Positions 1 to 5,158 of a DNA stretch of 5,433 nucleotides are shown here, one piece after another. The notes beneath the pieces were generated by a model that was not told the origin of the DNA, ran no database searches, and was given only the letters and a program-made list of their open reading frames with translations. The DNA comes from SCTG01 sp036005325 (GTDB lineage Bacteria; Nitrospirota; Nitrospiria; Nitrospirales; NS-4). Location of the stretch: positions 1 through 5,433 of the forward strand of contig DASYQR010000099.1 in the NCBI GenBank assembly GCA_036005325.1, written 5' to 3'. The position numbers and the translations under genes are program-made. The first letter of the stretch is position 1; each line of letters begins with the position of its first letter.

Positions 1-416
1 GCTTCCAGCACGCCGCTGATCGCCTCGCTGCGCTCGTTGTCGAAGCGGAGCAGTTGCTGGTTGTGCGCAACGACCCGCGTCTTCTTCGTCGTGGGGCGGT
101 CCTGATCGGTCAGGATACCGTCCCGTCCGAGGCCCTGGCTCTCTAGGACTTTGAGAAATTGCCGGCCGCCCTCGTCTGCGCCGATCACCCCGCAGAGGTC
201 CACCCGCCCGCCGAGCGCCCGGATGTTGTTGGAGACGTTGGCCGCGCCGCCCAGTTGGAGCGTTTCCGATGCCACAGTCACCACGGGAACCGGCGCTTCG
301 GGCGAAATCCGGCTGACCTGTCCCCAAACGTACTGGTCCAGGATGAGATCGCCGATGACCAGGACTTTCCCATTCCGGAATTTCTTGATGTAAGACCGCA
401 GGGCGTCAGCCTTCAT
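1..416 (-). CDS. rfaE1: D-glycero-beta-D-manno-heptose-7-phosphate kinase (PfkB family), N-terminal part, truncated by window edge
   Basis: The reading frame is open from the ATG at 416-414 to the left edge: 138 complete codons, C-terminal part missing. Family role: ATP-dependent phosphorylation of heptose 7-phosphate at O-1, a cytoplasmic step towards ADP-heptose for the LPS inner core. Visible features are the N-terminal strand VLVIGDLILDQYVWG (residues 18-32), ISPEAPVPV (37-45), the PfkB signature LGGAANVSNNIRALGG (55-70), GVIGADEGG (76-84) and the acceptor-side stretch TTKKTRVVAHNQQLLRFDNE (109-128). The ISPEAPVPV plus GGAANV pattern is typical of RfaE/HldE rather than ribokinase or adenosine kinase. 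Its ATG overlaps the lepB stop as ATGA, so translation is probably coupled; a weak GGAAAG lies about 9 nt upstream. It is the last visible gene of the lepA-lepB operon. The window does not show whether a nucleotidyltransferase domain follows, so bifunctional HldE and a stand-alone kinase both remain possible. Confidence 0.88.
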   Translation of the reverse strand, partial: MKADALRSYIKKFRNGKVLVIGDLILDQYVWGQVSRISPEAPVPVVTVASETLQLGGAANVSNNIRALGGRVDLCGVIGADEGGRQFLKVLESQGLGRDGILTDQDRPTTKKTRVVAHNQQLLRFDNERSEAISGVLE

Positions 417-1186
417 CGGATGGTCTTTCCGATTCGCTCCCATCGCACCCAATGGGAGAGGGGCCCCTGCCCGTTCCAGGACCAGTAAATCAGGAATGCC
501 TTGCCCTTGATCTTCGGTAGCCTGACGAACCCCCAGAACCGACTGTCCAAGCTCTGGTCACGATTGTCCCCCATTACGAAATAGGAGTCCGGCGGGACCG
601 TCAGTGGGCCCAGATTGTCGCGCGGTTGAACCTGGTGCGGGAGCACGTTCGGATCCGTATGCTGCACGTACGGTTCAGGCAGCAACTCGCCATTAATCCA
701 GACACGCTTACTCCGGACTTCGATCGTATCCCCGGGAACGCCGACGACGCGCTTGATGAAGTCTTTGCTCTCGTCCTCCGGGTATTTGAAGACGATGATG
801 TCGCCCCGCTGTGGCTCCGAAAACCGGACCAGGATCGTATCCCCGAAGGGGGTCTTGAGGTTGTAGAGAAACTTCGTCACCAGGATGTGGTCGCCGATGG
901 TCAGGGTGGGCACCATGGATCCGGAGGGGATCTTGAACGCCTGCACGATGAACGTCCGGATGAACAGAGCGAGGACGACGGCGATGACGATCGCTTCGGC
1001 GTACTCCCGCCAGAGGGGCTTGCTCCGGGCGGAAACCGCCCCGGCCCCTTGTGTGGCGCCGGTGACGATCGGAGCTGAAGGGACGGCTAATCCGTCACTT
1101 TCAGCAGGGCCAGGAAGGCCTCCTGGGGCACTTCCACCCGGCCGACCTGCTTCATCCTTTTCTTGCCTTCCTTCTGCTTCTCCCAT
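413..1186 (-). CDS. lepB: Signal peptidase I (LepB)
   Basis: Product of 257 residues. It is the membrane-anchored serine protease that removes signal peptides from exported proteins on the outer face of the cytoplasmic membrane. Residues 1-60 are a Gly/Pro/Glu-rich, probably disordered cytoplasmic segment, followed by one membrane helix at about 63-82. Family S26 boxes are all present: IPSGSMVPTL (86-95) with the nucleophile Ser90, RGDIIVF (127-133), DFIKRVVGVPGD (142-153) with the general base Lys145, and GDNRDQSLDSRFWG (206-219). Only one N-terminal helix is seen, where E. coli LepB has two. Start choice: ATG at 1186-1184 lies 100 nt inside lepA in another frame. No ATG, GTG or TTG occurs in this frame between it and the membrane helix, and AAGGAAG lies just upstream with a short spacing of about 4 nt. 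A later start would cut into the anchor. Its stop overlaps the next gene (ATGA). Confidence 0.93.
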   Translation of the reverse strand: MGEAEGRQEKDEAGRPGGSAPGGLPGPAESDGLAVPSAPIVTGATQGAGAVSARSKPLWREYAEAIVIAVVLALFIRTFIVQAFKIPSGSMVPTLTIGDHILVTKFLYNLKTPFGDTILVRFSEPQRGDIIVFKYPEDESKDFIKRVVGVPGDTIEVRSKRVWINGELLPEPYVQHTDPNVLPHQVQPRDNLGPLTVPPDSYFVMGDNRDQSLDSRFWGFVRLPKIKGKAFLIYWSWNGQGPLSHWVRWERIGKTIR

Positions 1187-2883
1187 AGCTTCCTTTTCCT
1201 GGTGATGTCACCACCGTAACATTTCGCCGTCACATTTTTCTTCATGGCCCCGACGGTTTCGCGGGCGATGATCTTGCTGCCGATGGCGGCCTGGATGGCC
1301 ACCTCGAACATCTGGCGCGGAATGAACTCCTTCATCTTCTCGGCCACCTGGCGGCCGCGGCTGATGGCCTTGTCGCGATGGACGATGAACGAGAGCGCAT
1401 CCACGCTCTCCCCGTTCAAGAGTATGTCCACCTTGACCAGCTCCGACGGCTGATAGCCGATCACTTCATAGTCCAGCGAGGCGTAGCCCTGCGTCTTGGA
1501 CTTCAGACGATCGTAGAAGTCCAGCACGATCTCGTTCAACGGCATCTCATAGGTCATCATGACCCTCGTGGGGTTCAGGTAGGTCAGCCCCTGCTGCGTG
1601 CCCCGCCGTTCCTGGCACAGCGCCAGGAGGTTCCCGACGTAGGCCTCCGGCGTGATAATCGTGGCCTTGATGAAGGGCTCCTCGAACCGCTCGATGTGGT
1701 TCGGCTCCGGCAGCTTGGCCGGATTGTCGATGGAGAGCACCTCGCCTTTGGTCGTTGTCACCCGGTAGAGCACCGTGGGCGTGGTGCTGATCAGGTCCAA
1801 CGTGTATTCCCTCTCCAGCCGCTCCTGGATGATTTCCATGTGGAGCAGGCCTAGGAACCCGCAACGGAAGCCGAAGCCTAGCGCCAGTGAGGTCTCCGGC
1901 TCGTAGACAAAGCTGGAGTCGTTCAGCCGCAATTTCTCCAGGGCGTCCCGCAGGTCTTCGAACAGGTCGCTGTCCGTCGGGTAGAGGCCGCAGAAGACCA
2001 TGGGCTTGGCTTCTTTGTATCCCGGATAGGGCGTCGCCGTCGGCCGGTCGGCTTCGGTGATCGTATCGCCGATGCGCGTGTCGCCGATGCGCTTGATGCC
2101 GGCCACGACATAGCCGACTTCGCCCGTGTCCAGCCGTTCCTGCTTGACCCGCTTGGGGTTGAAGACCCCCACTTCCAGGACTTCGAAGACTTTTTCGGTC
2201 CCCACCATACGGACCTTCATGCCGGGAGTAATGGCGCCGTCTCCCACGCGCGCAAGCACCGTCACGCCCTGGTAATTGTCGAACCAGGTGTCAAACACGA
2301 GCGCCTTGAGCGGTCTTTCCGGGCTCCCCGAGGGGGGCGGGATGCGGTTCACGACCGCTTCCAGCACTTCCTTGGTGCCGAGCCCCGCTTTAGCGCTCGT
2401 CTGGACCGCTTCATGCGCGTCCAAGCCCAAGACATCCTCGATCTGCCGCTTCGTTCCCTCGATGTCAGCGCTGGCCAGGTCCACCTTATTGATGACCGGT
2501 ACGATCGTCAGGTGATTGTCGGCCGCCAAATGGGCGTTCGCGATGGTCTGCGCTTCGACTCCCTGAGAGGCATCCACCAGCAGCAAGGCGCCCTCGCATG
2601 CGGCCAGGCTGCGCGAGACCTCATAGGTGAAGTCCACGTGGCCCGGCGTATCGATCAGGTTCAGCAAGTACTCGTTCCCGTCTTCGGCCTTGTACCGGAT
2701 CGTGACCGTATGGGCCTTGATGGTGATCCCACGTTCCCGCTCCAGATCCATCGCATCCAGGATCTGCTCGCGCGAGTCCCGGGCGCTGATGGCGCCGGTG
2801 TATTCGAGCAAGCGATCAGCGAGAGTCGACTTCCCGTGGTCTATGTGAGCGATAATTGAAAAGTTACGGATATGTGCCTGCAA
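1087..2883 (-). CDS. lepA: Elongation factor 4 / ribosomal back-translocase LepA
   Basis: Product of 598 residues, close to the usual family length (about 600). It is a ribosome-dependent GTPase of the EF-G-like group, implicated in back-translocation, stress translation and ribosome assembly. GTPase motifs are all intact: G1 AHIDHGKST (12-20), G2 RGITI (51-55), G3 DTPGH (78-82), G4 NKVD (132-135) and G5 TSAK (162-165). These are followed by the domain II barrel, EF-G III- and V-like domains, and the LepA-specific C-terminal domain with the conserved run KCYGGDITRKRKLWEKQKEG near residues 555-574. The start is a TTG (2883-2881): it sits right before the conserved IRNFSIIAHIDHGK, has AAGGGA 8 nt upstream, and an in-frame TAA lies 13 codons further up with no ATG or GTG between. 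A perfect consensus promoter precedes it. Its last 100 nt also encode the start of lepB in another frame. First gene of a lepA-lepB-heptose kinase operon. Confidence 0.97.
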   Translation of the reverse strand: MQAHIRNFSIIAHIDHGKSTLADRLLEYTGAISARDSREQILDAMDLERERGITIKAHTVTIRYKAEDGNEYLLNLIDTPGHVDFTYEVSRSLAACEGALLLVDASQGVEAQTIANAHLAADNHLTIVPVINKVDLASADIEGTKRQIEDVLGLDAHEAVQTSAKAGLGTKEVLEAVVNRIPPPSGSPERPLKALVFDTWFDNYQGVTVLARVGDGAITPGMKVRMVGTEKVFEVLEVGVFNPKRVKQERLDTGEVGYVVAGIKRIGDTRIGDTITEADRPTATPYPGYKEAKPMVFCGLYPTDSDLFEDLRDALEKLRLNDSSFVYEPETSLALGFGFRCGFLGLLHMEIIQERLEREYTLDLISTTPTVLYRVTTTKGEVLSIDNPAKLPEPNHIERFEEPFIKATIITPEAYVGNLLALCQERRGTQQGLTYLNPTRVMMTYEMPLNEIVLDFYDRLKSKTQGYASLDYEVIGYQPSELVKVDILLNGESVDALSFIVHRDKAISRGRQVAEKMKEFIPRQMFEVAIQAAIGSKIIARETVGAMKKNVTAKCYGGDITRKRKLWEKQKEGKKRMKQVGRVEVPQEAFLALLKVTD

Positions 2884-2891
2884 AATGGGGA

Positions 2892-2897
2892 TCCCTT
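2892..2897 (-). promoter_or_regulatory. lepA ribosome binding site (decides TTG start)
   Basis: AAGGGA on the minus strand lies 8 nt before the TTG at 2883-2881. It is the only Shine-Dalgarno-like run between the lepA promoter and the conserved coding region, and supports initiation at the non-ATG codon. Confidence 0.65.
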
Positions 2898-2923
2898 GGA
2901 CGCCTAAGCTCGCTGATTATAAT
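2896..2923 (+). promoter_or_regulatory. Possible second, upstream bioA promoter
   Basis: TTGGAC (2896-2901), 16 nt, then a perfect TATAAT (2918-2923) on the plus strand. The -35 matches at only 3 of 6 positions. The -10 largely coincides with the lepA -10 because ATTATAAT is nearly self-complementary, so this may be a by-product of the lepA promoter. If used, it would give bioA a leader of about 49 nt, still without a clear Shine-Dalgarno. Confidence 0.25.
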
Positions 2924-2944
2924 AATTTTCCCCCAGATTGTCAA
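2916..2944 (-). promoter_or_regulatory. lepA operon promoter, sigma-70 consensus
   Basis: On the minus strand TTGACA (2944-2939) is followed by exactly 17 nt and TATAAT (2921-2916), matching the sigma-70 consensus at 12 of 12 positions. Predicted transcription start is near 2909-2910, giving a leader of about 26 nt that contains the lepA Shine-Dalgarno. It would drive lepA, lepB and the heptose kinase gene. Its -35 hexamer overlaps that of the opposing bioA promoter, so the two may exclude one another. Confidence 0.8.
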
Positions 2945-2966
2945 AGTTGTCTCCCCTCCCTATAAT
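2938..2966 (+). promoter_or_regulatory. bioA promoter, sigma-70 type
   Basis: TTGTCA (2938-2943), 17 nt, then TATAAT (2961-2966): 11 of 12 consensus positions with ideal spacing. Predicted start is near 2972-2973, only 6-7 nt before the bioA ATG at 2979. No Shine-Dalgarno run is present before that ATG, and the 3' half of the spacer is pyrimidine-rich. The -35 hexamer is almost coincident with the lepA -35 on the other strand. Confidence 0.7.
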
Positions 2967-2978
2967 GACCCATCCCGC

Positions 2979-4343
2979 ATGGCGCTCAAGACCCGCACCC
3001 AGAGGCTTCAAGCCGAGGATCGCCGATACCTCTGGCACCCCTTTACTCAACAGCGCGAGTGGGTGAAGACCGATCCCGTGATCATCGAGCGGGGGGACGG
3101 CGTCTATCTGGAGGATACCGAGGGCCGTCGCTACCTGGACGGGGTCTCCTCCATCTGGGTCAATCTCCATGGTCATCGCAAGGGAGCATTAGACCGTGCC
3201 CTCAAGGCGCAATTGGACCGCATCGCCCATTCCACGCTGCTGGGGCTCTCGAATGTCCCGGCCATCGAGTTGGCGCGCCGGCTCGTGGCGCTCGCGCCGC
3301 GCGGCCTCACGCGGGTCTTCTATTCGGACAACGGCTCAACGGCGGTGGAAGTGGCCCTCAAGATGGCCTTCCAATATTGGCAGCTGCAGGGCGGCGCGTC
3401 CCGGTCCAAAACAAAATTTCTTCACCTTGGGCAGGCCTACCATGGTGACACGCTCGGCGCGGTCGGCGTGGGCGGCATCCCGCTGTTTCACGAGCGGTTC
3501 AAACCGCTCTTGCGTCAGAGTTACGAAGCCCATGCCCCCTACTGCTATCGCTGTCCGCTCGGGCTGACCTATCCCCAATGCCGAATGGCCTGCGCCGATT
3601 CCGTCGAGGACGTGCTGAAAAGCCATCACGAGGAAGTTGCGGCCCTCATTGTCGAACCGATGTTGCTCGCGGCAGGCGGAATGGTCACCATGCCACCTGG
3701 CTATCTCAGCAAGCTCCGGAAGCTGTGCACCAGGTATCGTGTGTTGCTGATCGCGGACGAGGTGGCGACGGGTTTCGGCCGGACCGGCCGGATGTTCGCC
3801 TGCGAGCACGAGGGCGTGAGGCCCGACCTGATGGCGATCAGCAAAGGGCTGACCGGCGGGTATTTGCCGCTCGCTGCAACCCTCACGACTGAAAGGATCT
3901 ACCGGGCGTTCCTGGGGCGCTACGAGGAATTCAAGACCTTCTTCCACGGCCACAGCTATACCGGCAACCCTTTAGGCTGCGCGGTCGCCCTGGCGAATCT
4001 CGATGTCTTCAAGAAGGAGCGGACGCTCGCACGGCTCCGGCCGAAGATCGTGGCACTCCGCCGGCTGCTGGCTCCACTGTCGGAGCATCCGCATGTCGGC
4101 GACATCCGGCAACTGGGGTTGATCGTCGGGGTTGAGCTGGTGCAAGACCGCGCGACGAAGGAGCCCTACCCGCTCGCAGAGCCTGTCGGGATGAAAGTGG
4201 CGGACGAGGCACGCAGGCACGGCCTGCTCATTCGCCCGCTCGGCAATGTCATCGTGTTGATGCCGCCGCTCAGCACGACGCTGCGGGAACTGCGTCAGAT
4301 GGTGGGAATCGTGACAAAAGCGATCAGGACGGTTGCTCGCTAG
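2979..4343 (+). CDS. bioA: Adenosylmethionine-8-amino-7-oxononanoate aminotransferase (DAPA synthase, BioA)
   Basis: Product of 454 residues. This class III PLP aminotransferase makes 7,8-diaminopelargonate from 8-amino-7-oxononanoate (KAPA), normally with S-adenosylmethionine as amino donor, the third-last step of biotin synthesis in the cytoplasm. The N-terminal WHPFTQ (19-24) is a BioA hallmark that separates it from other class III enzymes. PLP-site features are DNGSTAVEVALK (117-128), the stacking tyrosine in AYHGDT (Tyr154), IADEVATGFGRTG (258-270) with Asp260, and the Schiff-base lysine in ISKGLTGGYLP (Lys289). HGHSYTGNPLG (323-333) and Arg419 in LLIRP, the likely substrate carboxylate contact, follow. 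A four-cysteine stretch (Cys189, 192, 201, 205) lies between the PLP motifs. Start: the frame stays open upstream into lepA, but ATG 2979 precedes the conserved region directly, and earlier residues would be translated from promoter DNA. It stands alone, divergent from lepA; no other bio gene is in the window. Confidence 0.95.
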   Translation: MALKTRTQRLQAEDRRYLWHPFTQQREWVKTDPVIIERGDGVYLEDTEGRRYLDGVSSIWVNLHGHRKGALDRALKAQLDRIAHSTLLGLSNVPAIELARRLVALAPRGLTRVFYSDNGSTAVEVALKMAFQYWQLQGGASRSKTKFLHLGQAYHGDTLGAVGVGGIPLFHERFKPLLRQSYEAHAPYCYRCPLGLTYPQCRMACADSVEDVLKSHHEEVAALIVEPMLLAAGGMVTMPPGYLSKLRKLCTRYRVLLIADEVATGFGRTGRMFACEHEGVRPDLMAISKGLTGGYLPLAATLTTERIYRAFLGRYEEFKTFFHGHSYTGNPLGCAVALANLDVFKKERTLARLRPKIVALRRLLAPLSEHPHVGDIRQLGLIVGVELVQDRATKEPYPLAEPVGMKVADEARRHGLLIRPLGNVIVLMPPLSTTLRELRQMVGIVTKAIRTVAR

Positions 4344-4577
4344 TCTCCCCCGCCGTGCTCATGACCCGTTGCAATCGAGCGGGTGACACCGCATGGGGCC
4401 CAGATGCAGCGCGGGGCGTACAGCCGGGTTCCGGGACTTCGACGGCGGCCCGACCCGTTGCATGATGATGATGGGGTGGCGCCGAACGGGCGCCCGGGCG
4501 GAGCGGAAGAGCGTACAGCGCGAGTCTGCGGGGCTGCGACGCCGAAACGCTCTGAGCACGTCAGGGCTGTTCGGCGA

Positions 4578-4661
4578 CAGGACCCCCGCAAAGAGCAACG
4601 GGTTCCCCGGCTGCGATGGGCTATGCGGGGGCAGGACCCGCTCAAAGAGCAACGGTTCCCC
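4578..4661. repeat. Two-copy direct repeat, 54-nt period
   Basis: Copy 1 spans 4578-4608 and copy 2 spans 4632-4661. Compared without gaps at an offset of 54, the first 24 positions agree at 22. Both copies share CAGGACCC and CAAAGAGCAACGG and end in TTCCCC (with one base of length difference). The intervening 23 nt differ from the sequence after copy 2. Similarity weakens on both sides, so it looks like a decayed tandem pair or two members of a dispersed intergenic family. Confidence 0.7.
4583..4631. repeat. Nested inverted repeat (possible stem-loop)
   Basis: CCCCCGCA (4583-4590) pairs perfectly with TGCGGGGG (4624-4631). Inside the 33-nt gap, CGGG (4599-4602) pairs with CCCG (4606-4609) and GCA (4595-4597) with TGC (4612-4614), which would give a branched or stacked hairpin. 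There is no adjacent T-run. It overlaps direct-repeat copy 1. In such GC-rich sequence part of this could be chance. Confidence 0.45.
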
Positions 4662-4734
4662 CTGCGCGCGGCGGGTGGCCCCCTACCGGCGTCACCCCGC
4701 CGCCTTCGGAACATCGGCACCACCTGTTATGCTC

Positions 4735-5142
4735 TTAGCTCCACATTGCCAGTATGGCGCCCATGATAAGGAGTGATACAAGGTGGTAGCCGTTGTTGAT
4801 GAGATAGAGGTCGCGGGGCCAGCCGGCGAAGAGATAGTTGCATAAGTTGGGTGCGGCGACGAAGCCGACCCAGGCCCAGAGTCCGATGCCGGCGCCAGAA
4901 AGAACTGTTTTCGCCTGAACGAAACCGATGAAGAGAGCCAGCACATACGCCATCATCACGGCCGAGGCGAACGCCCCGGTGAGCGCTACGCCCATATTCG
5001 TTCGCTTGCAATCCTGTTCGCTTTTGCCGATCGCCAGCATCCATCGTGGGCCGAACAGTGCCGGAGAGTACCAGATCACACCGATGACGTAGTTGACAAC
5101 GGCTGCGACCAGCACCACGATGTAGTTGATCTCAACTCTCAT
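4735..5142 (-). CDS. DUF1761 family integral membrane protein
   Basis: Product of 135 residues. The N-terminus NYIVVLVAAVVNYVIGVIWYSPALFGPRW (residues 6-34) matches the hallmark of DUF1761: a first membrane helix ending in GxxWYSPxLFGxxW. Four hydrophobic helices are visible at about 5-27, 52-74, 82-100 and 115-134, joined by a short charged loop (40-49, KSEQDCKRTN). No catalytic residues are evident, and the function of the family is unknown to me. The start at 5142-5140 is chosen because AAGGAG lies 6 nt upstream and the first helix begins right after; the frame continues upstream to 5292 but only over the neighbouring gene. It lies 16 nt downstream of another membrane-protein gene on the same strand, so the two are very probably cotranscribed. 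It converges on bioA across a gene-free stretch. Confidence 0.9.
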   Translation of the reverse strand: MRVEINYIVVLVAAVVNYVIGVIWYSPALFGPRWMLAIGKSEQDCKRTNMGVALTGAFASAVMMAYVLALFIGFVQAKTVLSGAGIGLWAWVGFVAAPNLCNYLFAGWPRDLYLINNGYHLVSLLIMGAILAMWS

Positions 5143-5148
5143 GACGCT

Positions 5149-5154
5149 CTCCTT
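5149..5154 (-). promoter_or_regulatory. Ribosome binding site of the DUF1761 gene
   Basis: AAGGAG on the minus strand, 6 nt before the ATG at 5142-5140, inside the 16-nt gap to the upstream gene. It fixes the short start over the longer open frame that reaches 5292. Confidence 0.75.
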
Positions 5155-5158
5155 TCTC

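Larger units (their letters stand above)
4344..4734. other. Gene-free convergent intergenic region, GC-rich with repeats
   Basis: These 391 bases lie between the ends of bioA (plus) and the DUF1761 gene (minus). Open frames exist on both strands but look like GC-rich noise: Arg/Pro/Ser/Gly-rich, no recognisable motif, no Shine-Dalgarno, and several reaching into neighbouring genes. What it does hold is a pair of direct repeats 54 nt apart (4578-4661), a nested inverted repeat (4583-4631), a perfect 10-bp palindrome CGGGCGCCCG (4487-4496), two copies of GACCCGTTGCA (4363-4373 and 4452-4462), and a small hairpin CGGCG/CGCCG (4687-4702). None is followed by a T-run on either strand, so no intrinsic terminator can be called with confidence for either gene. 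I recognise no tRNA or ncRNA. Confidence 0.7.

Noticed and set aside
626..1078. Plus-strand open frames antisense to lepB, lepA and the kinase gene
   Set aside because: They mirror codon-biased GC-rich genes on the minus strand, with no family resemblance and no initiation signals.
2938..2946. Possible BirA/biotin operator at the bioA promoter (TTGTCAAAG resembles the left half of a BirA box)
   Set aside because: No matching right half occurs at the expected distance. The bases are fully accounted for by the two -35 hexamers.
2856..2978. Upstream extension of bioA by 41 codons to an ATG at 2856
   Set aside because: It would overlap the lepA start and be translated from the promoter region; the extra residues have no family counterpart, and ATG 2979 directly precedes the conserved BioA N-terminus.
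4363..4384. Possible terminator for bioA (ACCCG ... CGGGT hairpin)
   Set aside because: Stem of only 5 bp with an 11-nt loop and no following T-run; not enough to call an intrinsic terminator.
4340..4723. Minus-strand open frame of 127 codons after bioA, with a second overlapping minus frame (4359-4652)
   Set aside because: Arg/Pro/Ser-rich with no motif or Shine-Dalgarno and overlapping the bioA stop. The apparent internal protein repeat only reflects the DNA direct repeat.
4383..4776. Two plus-strand open frames of 127 codons in the same gap
   Set aside because: Both run into the 3' end of the DUF1761 gene on the opposite strand, have Arg/Gly/Pro-rich composition and no supporting signals. 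High GC content alone explains the open length.
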